Source: Xiphydria camelus (lineage: Eukaryota > Arthropoda > Insecta > Hymenoptera > Xiphydriidae). Taken from it: 64,000 nucleotides of DNA. The notes beneath the pieces were generated by a model. It was not told the DNA's origin. It saw only the letters and a program-made list of their open reading frames with translations, and did not search any database. Shown here in pieces: positions 53,571-63,831 of this stretch (the first letter of the stretch is position 1; each line of letters begins with the position of its first letter). The position numbers and the translations under genes are program-made. The stretch spans positions 13,675,813-13,739,812 of the forward strand of contig OY783197.1 of NCBI GenBank assembly GCA_963678675.1. The letters run 5' to 3'.

Positions 53571-54439
53571 AACTACTACAGGCAACAAAAGTATTATCTT
53601 AAAAATCGATTATAAATACCTCGCCGACCTGGAGTTAATCTCGCCATCGGTAAAGGAGTACAATTTGATGAACGTAGGTCGCGAATATCATGGTCGCGCA
53701 CTTGTCCCGGAAAGATTAATTACCTAACGGTGTTCGGAAAAAAATCCGTATTTTGCAGAACCTCATTAATCGATTCCGTTATAATTCAAATGTTTTAATT
53801 CAGCCTTGCAAGGAGGAGAAGAAAAGGATGACTAATCGGTTCCTAGATCCTATCCCAACTTTCACCAGACTCGCGGGAGGGCATGGGCACCCTTTGCCTC
53901 CGTTACTGTCCAGGGACCTATCATAAATTCAGCCTTTTTTTATACACGCCCGCGTGTCCTTGAACCGCGCCACGGAACGTTAACACATCTGCGTGTCTCT
54001 CGGAAGACTTCCTCACGCCTTTTTTTCCTATTTTCACATTTTCTCGGAACTCTCCTCTCCTTTCGCGGAATGGAAAAACCACCCTTGCCGAAGCGTACCC
54101 CCGCCTTGCGAGCCGCGTCTCTTTATCAGTCTCTTCGAAATTGGCAACTGGTATACATCCTTTTTTTGAGCTCGAGTCTCTGTCGAAGTCTTGACCTGAG
54201 ATATTCAGCAGTGCAGATCGAATCGGCGATCACTCTCACCTTTGCTTAGGATTCTGAATCCGTACTTCCGTGTAATCATTTCGCTCCTCGAATATATGAT
54301 TCCTTTGTAACTCTCTAACTGGATCGATCCTTCCTTCAGTTACATCCTTCTTTCATATCAGTCACAACAGCAATTTATAGGCGACGTCGGACGTTTAGTT
54401 TCGGGTGTAGTGTAGAACAATTATTCGAATGGCGAATGA

Positions 54440-54999
54440 TTGCTTTATATTTGTGGTAAATCCCTTTCGGTCGGCGATACCGTGGTTGATGAGCGTGGTT
54501 TACAAACCGTAAGAAATGCTAGTGTCGACAGAAATAATGTACACTTTCAATATTTAAATAATGTGAATTGTGTGACTATCCATATTGATTGTCGCAAAGA
54601 CTATACTCGAAAGAGTAGCATTGCGGTATTCAAAAGACGGCAAGATGAAGCCAAGGCTAGTACATCACAGAGATCTCCACGGAAAGTACGTATAAGTACT
54701 TTTGATTGTAAGAAATTATGCTTTTTTGCGGAGAAGAAGCTAATGAGCAAATTGAGAAAAGAAAAAGGCAAGAGCTGAGGAGAAATATAAAGCAAGTAAG
54801 CACAATTTCTATGAAGGACTCAGCTATTAAAATAGCAGAAGATCGTGATGACAGTTACGGAAGAACTGTCAAAAATCGAATTCACTTTGAACATTATTTA
54901 ATTGCCGCTGAGGCTAGATATCACGACATTCGGGAACCTATTTTTAAAAAAAGGCGCCTTTCATTCTACCTCGAAGGTGGTGGGGAAACGAATGTATGA
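54440..54999 (+). pseudogene. Orphan family gene fragment in element A
   Basis: First frame: YICGKSLSVGDTVV, DERGLQTVRNASVDR, then HIDCRKDYTRKSSIAVFKRR, and STFDCKKLCFF. Second frame (from 54718): LFCGEEANEQIEKRK, VSTISMKDSAIKIAEDRDDS, YGRTVKNRIHFEHYLIAAEA and RYHDI. This is the N-terminal zinc-rich half (paired C-x2-C and H-x2-C units) of a multi-copy metazoan orphan family whose C-terminal half is seen in element B. It stops at 54999, so the C-terminal half is absent here. One frameshift at about 54720. Function unknown. Confidence 0.65.
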
Positions 55000-55343
55000 C
55001 TATTGAAGCACTATTTCATCACGTTGCCTCTTATGCGGCGTATATTATGGAAACGGTAAATCCTACGTGGAAAATGTAAATAACCTTTTTTATAGAGTAT
55101 TTTTTTATCTACAACTTTTGTAACCATAAAAATTATCGTCCGACCAATCACAAGCGAGATAATAACGAAAAACCAATTTTTTGACCTTTGACCCCCGTAT
55201 AAATTTTGAAGCGTACACGATATCGATGGGGACTTTTTACACGTTATTTATAATGCTTAAATGAAGGTGTATGCAAAAATTCAGTTTGCTGCGAATTTTT
55301 AAGAAGTAACCCCCTATTTTCCGCCTTAAGTTACTGGGCTATA

Positions 55344-58094
55344 TAGTCCAGGTAACGAAGACCAAAAAAGGCCAAATAGGGGAAGAAATACATGGGCAGC
55401 CAAATTTTGGCACAGTTGTGGGGGAAGGCGTCACTAACAATATACTAAAAGTCCTAGTGGGTGGGAGTGGAGCTAAGGGGGGGGGGGGGCGTCTAAAAGT
55501 CCCCTTTTTCAGTTTTCCGTTAATAACTCGTAAACTACTGCCTCTAGTGAAAAAAAGTTAAACAACAAATTAATCTACATAAAATTTTCTATAAGAAAGG
55601 TTTTATATACTTTTTCACTAGGATCAATACTTCAGGAGATATGGAGGGGGAAAGATAGAACATTTATAAAAATTGGTTTTTATTTTTAAAAATCAAATTT
55701 CAATGATAAATTAACTATGCTCAGACTACATTTTAATGACTTTACTGCATGTAAGTGTAATCATGTAATATATCGACGTTGACAAGTTAAAACCTGCTAT
55801 GTGGAGAACCTGCTATATGCCGCTTGGTAGTTTTTAACTAGAAATAACTCTCTTTGATTTATGTGATATTGCTTCAAAAGTAATCCTAAATGATAATCCT
55901 AATTATCTTCCGGGGGGTCGTCCGATAATCACCTGGGGTTAATCTTTCGATCGGTGAAGCAGGTTTATTTCGGCGAAAATAGGTCATTAATACCTCGGTC
56001 CCGCGCTTTTTCCGGAATGTGATTACCTAACGACCCCCCGGAAGGTAATTACCGGATGGCTCGTAATGAGCGTCATCGTCCGTTCAACCGCCATTCCTCC
56101 TTCGGCCAATCAGAGTGCATAGCGTCGCCCACGCAATCCCCTCCGTCGACCAAACGTCGCTAATATATGTACATATAAGCTGGGACAAACCGCATCTTCA
56201 TCAGCGTATTATCACCCATCATAGTATCGCGTTCCGCGTCTCAACCTCACTCCCAGTCAAGTTAAGGTATCACGAATCGTCGATAGTGCATTCACGTAGT
56301 AAGTGACTATGGCTGAGAAGTGTTTAATTTGTGATGGTGAAGTTGAAAGTGATTTGTGTAACGTCGGGGAAAAAGGGATATTTGGATTAGTGAAGGCAAG
56401 TGTGTTAAGGAAAGATGGGAAAGAGAAAGGTTTCAGGAGTAAGACAAGTGGTGTTGTTCACCATTCTTGCAGAAGAGAATACGTCAGAAGTGACTCAATA
56501 AAGAGGTTTTTGAGAGAAACTCTTTCAGAGCAATCTTCAACATCACGTGTTTTTTCTGCACAGAAACGTATGACGAAGAGAAGGAGAGAAAGAAACCTTA
56601 TGCTAGGCGTCGAACAGTTTATAATGTTGGTACGACTATGTTTCACAATTCCATTATCGTTCGTGGGCAGGAAAGAAAGGATGAGTGGGGAAACCACGTA
56701 GTAAGACGTATTTGCACTGTTGGGGATCTATACGCAGCAGATGCAATATATCATGAGGATGATGTCACTATTGTGAGGTGCGAATTGGATAAAGCTACTG
56801 TACATCCAGCTGTAGCAATAGTTGGGGAGGATGTGGACTTGAAAGTTCTCCTCGTTGGATTGGCACCATCATCTAGTAACATGTACTTCGTAAAGCCAGG
56901 CCGTGGGAAGACGGAGACCAAATTGTTTTCAGTGCGACAACTTCAACAGCTTCCATTCGCCAAGACAATCCTCCTATTCCATAGCTTCTCCGGATGTGAC
57001 ACCACCTCAGCGATACATGGAAAGAGCAAAGTGGGAATCGCTAAACTTTTCACAGCAAATCCTGGCCTTACCCATGATATCTCAGCAATATTCACAGATC
57101 CCTCAACTTCACCTGAAGATATTGAACAGGCTGGCGAGAAGCTTTTTCTGGCTGTATACCAAACGCCTGCGCACCAAGACAACCTGAACAAACATCGGTA
57201 CTCGGCATTTTTGAAAGCGTCAACGAAGCCCAAATCGGACATATGTAGCCACTCTTCCTCCCACCAGAGGAGCTTCAAAGCAACACTCGCTCAGAGTATA
57301 TATACAGGTAAATTCATTTACATATAGTTGTTAAATACAGGTTTCTCTTAAAGTTACAAATATCAATTTCTGCTAAATACTTACCTTTTAGTCTGATTAC
57401 TTCCTTACAGGTACAAGAGTGGCTCGGTAACCCCCTACCACCCGCCCAATGGGGCTGGGACATAGGAGAAGATGGCATCCTCAACCCAGTTACCACGAAC
57501 GACTCTGTGGCACCCGCTTCGTTTTGAACATGATCTTTTGCTGATACACGACTTGGTGTGGAGTGCGCTGCGGTTGCCGCAAAGCAGGAATTGCCTGCTC
57601 CGGAGTTTGCGGCACGTGCCTCGGCTCATATACGAACGGAGCCCCCATCCAAGACATCATCGATGATGATGAAAATTCAGATTCTGACGAATATTAATGT
57701 TCAAGATACATCCTTGAACATTAATTATTTCATTTTTAACAATAAACATTTCATTTTTAACCATAAAATCGATTTTTTTTTATTTTCCATTTTCCGCCCT
57801 CCATATCTCTTGAAGTATTAATCCTAGTGAAAAAGTATATAAAACCTTTCTTATAGAAAATTTTATGTAGATTAATTTGTTGTTTAACTTTTTTTCGCTA
57901 GAGGCAGTAGTTTACGAGTTATTAACGGAAAACGGAAAAAGGGGACCTTTAGACCCCCCCCCCCCCCTCCCTTAGCTCCACTCCCACCCACCAGAACTTT
58001 TAGTATATTGTTAGTGACACTTTTCCCTACAACTGTGCCAAAATTTGGTTGCCCATGTATTTTTTCCCCTATTTTTCCTTCGTTGCCTGGACTA
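55344..58094. mobile_element. Element B, 2.75 kb, long TIR, TSD ATA
   Basis: Ends TAGTCCAGGTAACGAAG and CTTCGTTGCCTGGACTA with TIRs of about 375 bp that include a G/C homopolymer (13 G at 55477, 14 C at 57954). ATA precedes it (55341-55343) and ATA follows once element C is removed (58243-58245). Removal of A, B and C restores the gypsy frame as CSPI-GAYFL. One gene on plus (56309-57697). Confidence 0.82.
56309..57697 (+). pseudogene. Orphan GCDTTSA-family gene, internally deleted
   Basis: Starts MAEKCLICDGEVESDLCNVG, then VHHSCRREYVRSDSIKRFL and an NS...RKDEWGNHVVRRIC...DLYAADAIYHED segment. It then jumps to the C-terminal half: VAIVGEDVDLKVLLVGLAPS, MYFVKPGRGKTETKLFSVRQ, ILLFHSFSGCDTTSAIHGKS, and the LPPT...QHSLRVYIQ block. 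A 103-bp intron follows (57308-57410, CAG|GTAAAT to TTACAG), then VQEWLGNPLPPAQWGWDIGE, CGCRKAGIACSGVCGTCLG and an acidic tail ending at 57697. Middle residues seen in longer family members are missing. Frameshifts near 56600, 57210 and 57530. The family recurs in insects and cnidarians; its role is unknown. Being the only gene between the TIRs, it may derive from the element's transposase. Confidence 0.68.
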
Positions 58095-58095
58095 A

Positions 58096-58240
58096 GGCCA
58101 AGCGAACGTTGAGACGCAGTTCAGTGAGGGGACGCAGGGTGACCGTTGCCTCTATACCTATATATAGAATAGATATAGGTATAGAGGCAACGGTCACCCT
58201 GCGTCCCCTCACTGAACTGCGTCCCAACGTTCGCTTGGCC
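58096..58240. mobile_element. Element C, 145-bp hairpin, TSD TAA
   Basis: Near-perfect palindrome with ends GGCCAAGCGAACGTTG and complement, arms of about 65-70 bp, loop near 58165. TAA flanks both ends (58093-58095 and 58241-58243). It sits at the right edge of element B. Confidence 0.85.
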
Positions 58241-58245
58241 TAATA

Positions 58246-59797
58246 GGCGCATATTTCCTCACGCACCATGCGTTGCTGCTTGATTTAAAAAAGCCACTGC
58301 CTCATAGATCCAGTGACCTCTCTCACGTCTCGAGGAAGCCTATTTCGAGCCAACATCCATAGCATCTCGACGGTGAGTCGACCTGTTTTCATGAACCCTA
58401 CTCAAAGCCGAGCGTACGCATTGCTTGCATCGGAGTACATCGATATTACAAGATCAAACGCTAATCCGCAAGCCGAGGTCGACGCCGATGTCGCTTATCA
58501 CATTCTTACCACAGGACCACCAGTGTTCGAACGCCCGTGGAGACTCGCCGGTGAGAAGCTCAAGGTTGCACGCGACGACTTCGAGTTCCTGCTTCATCAC
58601 AACGTAATCCATCCGTCCAGCACCAATAGGTCAGCCCGCTACAAGATCGTTACCCGATCCCCCACGGAGAGGATCTATTCCAGAAACTGCACGGCAGAAC
58701 GATCTTCTCCACGATGGACCTCGTTCGCGCCTACTACCAGAAACCGGTTGCACCAGAGGACATCCCAAAGATCGCATTCACGACACCATTTGGCCTCTAC
58801 GAATTCTTGGGAATGCCACCTGGACTCAGAAACGCAGCACAAACGTTTCAACGACACATGAACATCCTACGAAACCTGGACTTCGTAGCCTGTTTTATCG
58901 ACGACTTAATCATTTTTTCAGACTTCTACGAAGAGCATCTTGACCATCTAAAGCAAGTTTTCGACGTACTGCGGAGAAATCGTCTGACGATCAACCCTAA
59001 CACAAATGCCAATTTGCTTTAGAGGAGGTCACATATATTTGGGCTGTATCATCAACGCTCATGGATACAAGCCCCCGACAGATCGAATTGCTGTGATTGC
59101 CGCGTATCCAAAACCGCAGACCATCTCGGATCTGCGACGCTTTTTAGGCATGCTAAATTATTACCGGAGAACGATACCTAAGGCAGCGGAACAGCAAGCT
59201 CCGCTCATAGCTTTCTTAAAGGATGCGAAAAAGAGAGACAAGCGAAAGATTCCCTGGACACCCACCACCGAAGACGCCTTCGAGAGATGTAAAAGCAACA
59301 TAGCCACTGCTATTCAGGCGACGTTTCTCTCGCACACGGCTCCACTCTGCTTCGCTACGGATGCGTCCGACTCTGCAATTGGCGCGGCGCTTGAGCAGCA
59401 AGAAGGCAACGAATGGAAACCCCTTGGGTTCTTCTCGCGAAAGCTAAGTCACACCGAGACCCGTTATAGCACATACGATCGCGAGCTGCTGGCAATTTTC
59501 GCAGCGATTCGGTTCTTCAAGCACATTCTCGAAGGACGTTCATTCGTTGTGAAGACTCACAATCGCCCTTTGGTTTACGCCTTTTCTGAACGAGCCGACA
59601 AAGTGTCACCGCGCCAACTCAGACAGCTTGACTACATAGGACAATTTTCCACTGAGATTGTCTACAACGGGAGGGATGAAAACGTAGTAGCTGACGCATT
59701 ATCGCGCATCAACACTGTTTCAATGCCAACGGTATTGGACGCACAGACCATACGCCTGGCACAAGAGGAGGACGACGAGCTGAGGGACATCCAGTAG
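58246..59797 (+). pseudogene. Gypsy protease end, reverse transcriptase and RNase H
   Basis: 58246-58310 finishes the protease (GAYFLTHHALLLDLK). A linker with ADVAYHILTTGPPVFERPWR leads into the reverse transcriptase: IFSTMDLVRAYYQKPVAPED, FTTPFGLYEFLGMPPGLRNA, and ACFIDDLIIFS (the Y/F-x-DD catalytic pair, near 58890). About 45 residues of the fingers are deleted near 58640. A frameshift occurs near 59005; the second frame has YLGCIINAHGYKPP, LRRFLGMLNYYRR, RNase H motifs FATDASDSAIGAAL, YDRELLAI and DENVVADALSRI, ending at 59797. RNase H catalytic acidic residues look intact; the gene as a whole is not. Confidence 0.88.
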
Positions 59798-59859
59798 AAA
59801 AAATTCACTGAGACTCCAGCAGCTCGACATCGAAAACCAAACCACTCTGTGTGAAACAT

Positions 59860-60690
59860 CAGCGGGTGTAGTACGACCCTACCTCCCAACGAGCTTGCGG
59901 AGGCAAGCATTCCACGTAATTCACGGACCTGGTCGAGTCACCTGTAGACTGCTTAAGCAAAAATTCATTTGGCCTGGCCTCAAGAAGAATGAGTTGGAGT
60001 GGGCACGGCAGTGCTTACCTTGCCAACGCACGAAGGTCCACCGACACAATTGCCTCCAACCGCAGCTAATTGACGTTCCGGATAACTGCTTTAACCATGT
60101 GCACCTCGACATCATCGAGCTTCCAGTAGTAAACCGTCTACGTTACTGCTTAACGATAATTGACTGCTTCAGCAGATGGCCACTCGCCATCCCTAAGGTG
60201 GATATGACTGCTGACACGGTTGCCACGGCTTTCTATACCCAGTGGATCTGACAGTTCGGCACACCGCTCTCGATTACTACCGATCAAGGTACGCAATTTG
60301 AATCGTATATGAACGACGCCATACCATCCGCAATCTAACGGCCTTATCGAGCGATGGCATCGGACCCTCAAGGCAGCCCTGATGTGTAACGCCGAAACGC
60401 CATGGCCTGACCTGCTTCCTACAGCCCTTCTCGGACTCCGCACTGCCTATAAGGTAGATCTTAAGGCATCACAAGTAAAAATGCTATTTGGCACTGCACT
60501 TCGTGCACCTGGCGAGTTTTTCGTCTCCGAGGACATGCCAGCCGATCCGCACATTTCGTCGAGAAGTTTCGGGAGCACATTCGCCTGCTTCGGCCGAGCC
60601 CAACGGCGCATCACGCAAAAACTAGACTTTTTATCCTTAAGAACTTGTACACTTGCTCTCATGTTTTTAAGCGAATCGACTCTGTAAGAA
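59860..60690 (+). pseudogene. Gypsy integrase
   Basis: H-H-C-C zinc domain with FHVIHG and QCLPCQ (about 59910-60035), then the core: HLDIIELP (first Asp), IIDCFSRWPLAIP, TTDQGTQFES (second Asp) and, after a deletion of roughly 40 residues near 60320, SNGLIERWHRTLKA (Glu). Further on are PWPDLLPTALLGLRT and APGEFF. One stop near 60249 and frameshifts near 60320 and 60580 break it. It joins viral-like cDNA to chromosomal target sites in the functional relatives. Confidence 0.85.
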
Positions 60691-60940
60691 AGCCTCTCGA
60701 GCCACCATACTCCGGACCACATCGAGTCATCCGACGGATTGACGATAGACTATTCGTCATCAACGTCAATGTTAAAAAAAAACGATTTCGGTAGATGCCC
60801 TTAAATCGGCCTACATCGCTCAGGAATTTCAAAATCAAAGCACGCCACCACCTGTACCCCCAGCCGCGCCACTACGCACCTACACTAATAAGGCGACCAA
60901 GAATGTTTCGTTCCGCATTTCTTCGGAGAACGTCAAGGCC

Positions 60941-60963
60941 GGGGGGGGGGGGGGGGGAGTGAC
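60941..60963 (+). promoter_or_regulatory. Polypurine tract region with 17-G run
   Basis: Seventeen G followed by AGTGAC directly before the 3' LTR (60964). Polypurine tracts prime plus-strand synthesis; the length of the G-run may be a later expansion. Confidence 0.65.
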
Positions 60964-61219
60964 TGTGGCGGCGTGATTGTAGTTCACGCACCACCGTGAG
61001 AGGCGTGCCGGTCTCAACGAGCGACATCAGTCTTAGCGACGCCGCCGTAGTGAGTCAGCCATTCGCGTCATGACGCTAGACGATAGCCACCTTCTGTTCT
61101 GTATCGCGAGACGAGCGCTCTATGATTTGTTAATAAACTAGTGTTACGTAGTTCAGCATTATTAACCAATCCCTTGGTAGTGAGATCTCTGCATTCCCTA
61201 GTGGGACGTGATCTCTTCA
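60964..61219 (+). repeat. Gypsy 3' LTR, 256 bp
   Basis: Matches the 5' LTR apart from scattered substitutions and about 28 extra bases near 61090-61118. Ends TCTTCA before the TGCT duplication. Confidence 0.9.
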
Positions 61220-61842
61220 TGCTGTCATGCCGTGCTGACCTCTATTGGAGAAACGCGTAGACGTATACATAACTTCGTGCCTACTTTCAACTCATTTCAA
61301 CGGTTTATGGATTCAGTACTACGAAGTCTTGAATTCATGTATTGTTATATAGATGACGTCATCACCATGTCAAAATCGGAAGAGGAACGTAAACGACATC
61401 TCCGGATCATTTTTTCACGACCGAGCGAAAATGGACTCAAGATCAATCTCAACAAGTGCACCTTCGGCGCTGCAGAGGTTCAGTTCTTAGAATACACATT
61501 CAACAAAGATGGTCGTAAGCTACCGGTTGAGAGCATCGCTGCGGTCCAGCAGTACTCGAAGCCGGGGACTGTTGTCAAGCTGCGCCGTTTCTTGAGAAAA
61601 ATAAATTATTATTGTAGATGCATTCCCTACACAGTCCAGTTTCAAGCACCACTAAATGCATTCCTGCGCGATTCTAAAAAGAATGACAAGAGAAAAGTTC
61701 TATGGGCTCCCGAAGCCGAGGAAGCATTCGAGAGCTACAGAACTAGTCTGACCGAGGTGACGCTACTTGCGCATACATTCTCTGATGCAGAGCTGGTATT
61801 AGTTACGGACGCCTATTTTGCAATTGGCACCACCATAGAATA

Positions 61843-62001
61843 ATTGAGAAGCTCATTTCCAAAGTGCAATAAGTCCATTTTCCAACTTCTTGGCTAAGAA
61901 GGTATAACAGATTCTACTATTTCTACAGGAGTGCAGCGCCATCTCTACTTGAAATTGGATAAAAATGGACTTGTTGCACTTTGAAAATGAGCTCCTCAAT
62001 T
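61843..62001. mobile_element. ~159-bp MITE in gypsy 2 RNase H
   Basis: AATTGAGAAGCTCATTTCCA near 61842 is the near inverse of GAAAATGAGCTCCTCAATT ending 62001; similarity continues through AAGTGCAA and GTCCATTTT. It separates AIGTTIEQ from LVNNTWGS of RNase H. Confidence 0.7.
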
Positions 62002-63043
62002 GGTCAATAATACCTGGGGGAGTCACCAAGTTTCTTCTCTTGAAAGCTTTCTTCGGCAGAGACAAAATACAGTTCTTATGACAGAGAACTCCTTGCTATT
62101 TATAAAGTAACGAAGTTTTTCTGGCACTTGCTTGAAGGTCGTAATTTTGTCATAAAAATCAACCATGAGCCCCTAGTATATGCGTTTGCGCAAAAACCAG
62201 AGAAAGTTTCGCCGAAACAGCTCAGAGAGACCCAGAATTTATATCTCAATTCTCAAACTAAATCGTCTACCTATCTGACCCAGAGAACGCTATTGCTGAC
62301 ACCTTATCCAGATTCAACAAAATCAACACACCCATAATCGTTTCGTCAACATGAAAGAGCTCAAGGAGGCTCAGGAGAGCGACGGCGGGTTTCAAAACCT
62401 TATTGGAAGCAACTCTTCACTAAAACTTCAAAGGTTATCGATGGAGCTCAATACATCCATTTGGTGTGACATTTTAACAGGATTAGTCAGACCCTTTATT
62501 CTAAAAACCCGGCGAAGAACAACCTTTACCACTATATACGAACTCTCCTACCCTAGCGGCCAATCAACGTATCAACAAGTCCGACAGAAATATGTCTAGC
62601 CCACCATGAAGAAAGATTTCCAAGAGTGGGCGCGAAGTTATGTACCATGCTAACAATCTAAGGTTCATCGCCACGACAAATCATTGTTCCGGATAAATGT
62701 TTCTATCATGTGCATCTAGATCTCGTCGTGCTACCCAAGGGGGGGGGGGGGGGGGTACTGGAATATAGATACTGCCTTACTCTGATTGACAGGTTTTCGC
62801 GCTAGCTGGAAGCAGTACCCTTGAGGGACATGACAGCTTGTACGGTAGCTTCAGCTTTCTAAACAGGATTTCGAGATTCAGATGCCCTAAAAACATTACC
62901 GCTGACCAAGGAGCATAGTTCGAATCCGCATTGTTCAAGGCTGGCAAACTTCGTAGCCGTAAAACACATTCGAACTACAGCGCATCACCCAGCTGCCAAC
63001 AGAATGATTGAACGCTGGCATCGAGCCTTCAAGATGACCCTAA

Positions 63044-63831
63044 CCCTTTAAGTCACGAATTTTTTTTGATCAGGTGAAAAATATTTGATTAGTTGTTTTG
63101 GATCACTGAAGGTACTATAAATACCCTTAAGAGGCCGACACACCCCATCTGGAAATATAAAGCTATATTTTCAACATGGTGCATAAGAACCTTTGGCATT
63201 TTCGCCACTACACTGAAAAAACATAAATCTAGAGCCTTAGAAGCCAAGCCTCATATAAATCGGCAAAATCAGAAATGTATTATTTTCTTTTTTTTTCTAT
63301 AGGGCCCTAGATTTATGTTTTTTTAAGTGTGGTGGCGAAAATATTATACAAAAGGTTCTTATACACCATGTTGAAAATATAGCTTTGGATTTCTAGACGG
63401 GGTGTGTCGGCCTCTTAACTTGAAAAACTGATCTTTTTTTGCCTTTTGACAAAATGATGACATACAACTTCAAAAAATAATTTGACAAAATATATAAAAT
63501 GTCCGGCGTACTTACTATGTAACCTTATAATATCACTTATAAACTTTCAAAATTTACACAAATCGATATTTAAAACAGTTTGATGATATAAAAATTTAAG
63601 AAAATTCGAACATGTGTTTACAGTGCTTCTGAACACGTTGTGGGAGTCGATGTAGAAATTGCTTACAAGTCTTATCAACTTTTAACAGATGGTGCCAAAT
63701 GTGATTAACGCACTTCAAATGGGATGCCATCAGTTGCATACATCGTGTTTTAGTGGTAAAACGCAATCGGTTCCGCATAAACGGAGTTAAGATTCTTATG
63801 TCGTCAATTAACGACGCAGTGACCGAAAGGG
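63044..63831. mobile_element. 788-bp piggyBac-type MITE in gypsy 2 integrase
   Basis: Ends CCCTTTAAGTCACG and the inverse of CCCTTTCGGTCACTGCG, flanked by CTAA (63040-63043) and TTAA (63832-63835). Integrase residues FKMTL and VPWPKLL, close neighbours in the related copy, lie on either side. It contains a nested TTAA MITE at 63131-63414. Confidence 0.78.
63131..63414. mobile_element. 284-bp nested TTAA MITE
   Basis: Ends GAGGCCGACACACCCC and complement, exactly flanked by TTAA (63127-63130 and 63415-63418). Arms of about 110 bp, including CATAAATCTAG and TGGTG(C/T)ATAAGAACC, around a T/C-rich loop. Confidence 0.82.

Larger units (their letters stand above)
52992..55340. mobile_element. Element A, 2.35 kb, long TIR, TSD ATA
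   Basis: Ends AGCCCAGTAACTT and AAGTTACTGGGCT with TIRs of about 300 bp (52992-53291 and 55027-55340). ATA flanks both sides (52989-52991 and 55341-55343). Each TIR has the word GGGTCAAAGGTCA (53127-53139; complement 55182-55194), a consensus DR1 nuclear-receptor site. One gene fragment lies on plus (54440-54999). Confidence 0.85.
51433..61219 (+). mobile_element. Ty3/gypsy retrotransposon, full length, TSD TGCT
   Basis: Two LTRs (51433-51660 and 60964-61219) begin TGTGGCGGCGTGATTG and end TCTTCA, flanked by TGCT (51429-51432 and 61220-61223). Order on plus: primer site, gag, protease, reverse transcriptase, RNase H, integrase, polypurine run. No envelope-like gene is seen. About 5.25 kb of later insertions (A, B, C at 52992-58240) interrupt the protease end. 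LTRs differ by several changes and an indel of about 30 bp, so the copy is not new. It landed at the edge of a satellite and a related gypsy copy. Confidence 0.93.

Noticed and set aside
51433..61219. Envelope gene in the gypsy element
   Set aside because: Between integrase and the 3' LTR there is only a few hundred bases with no open frame of suitable length.
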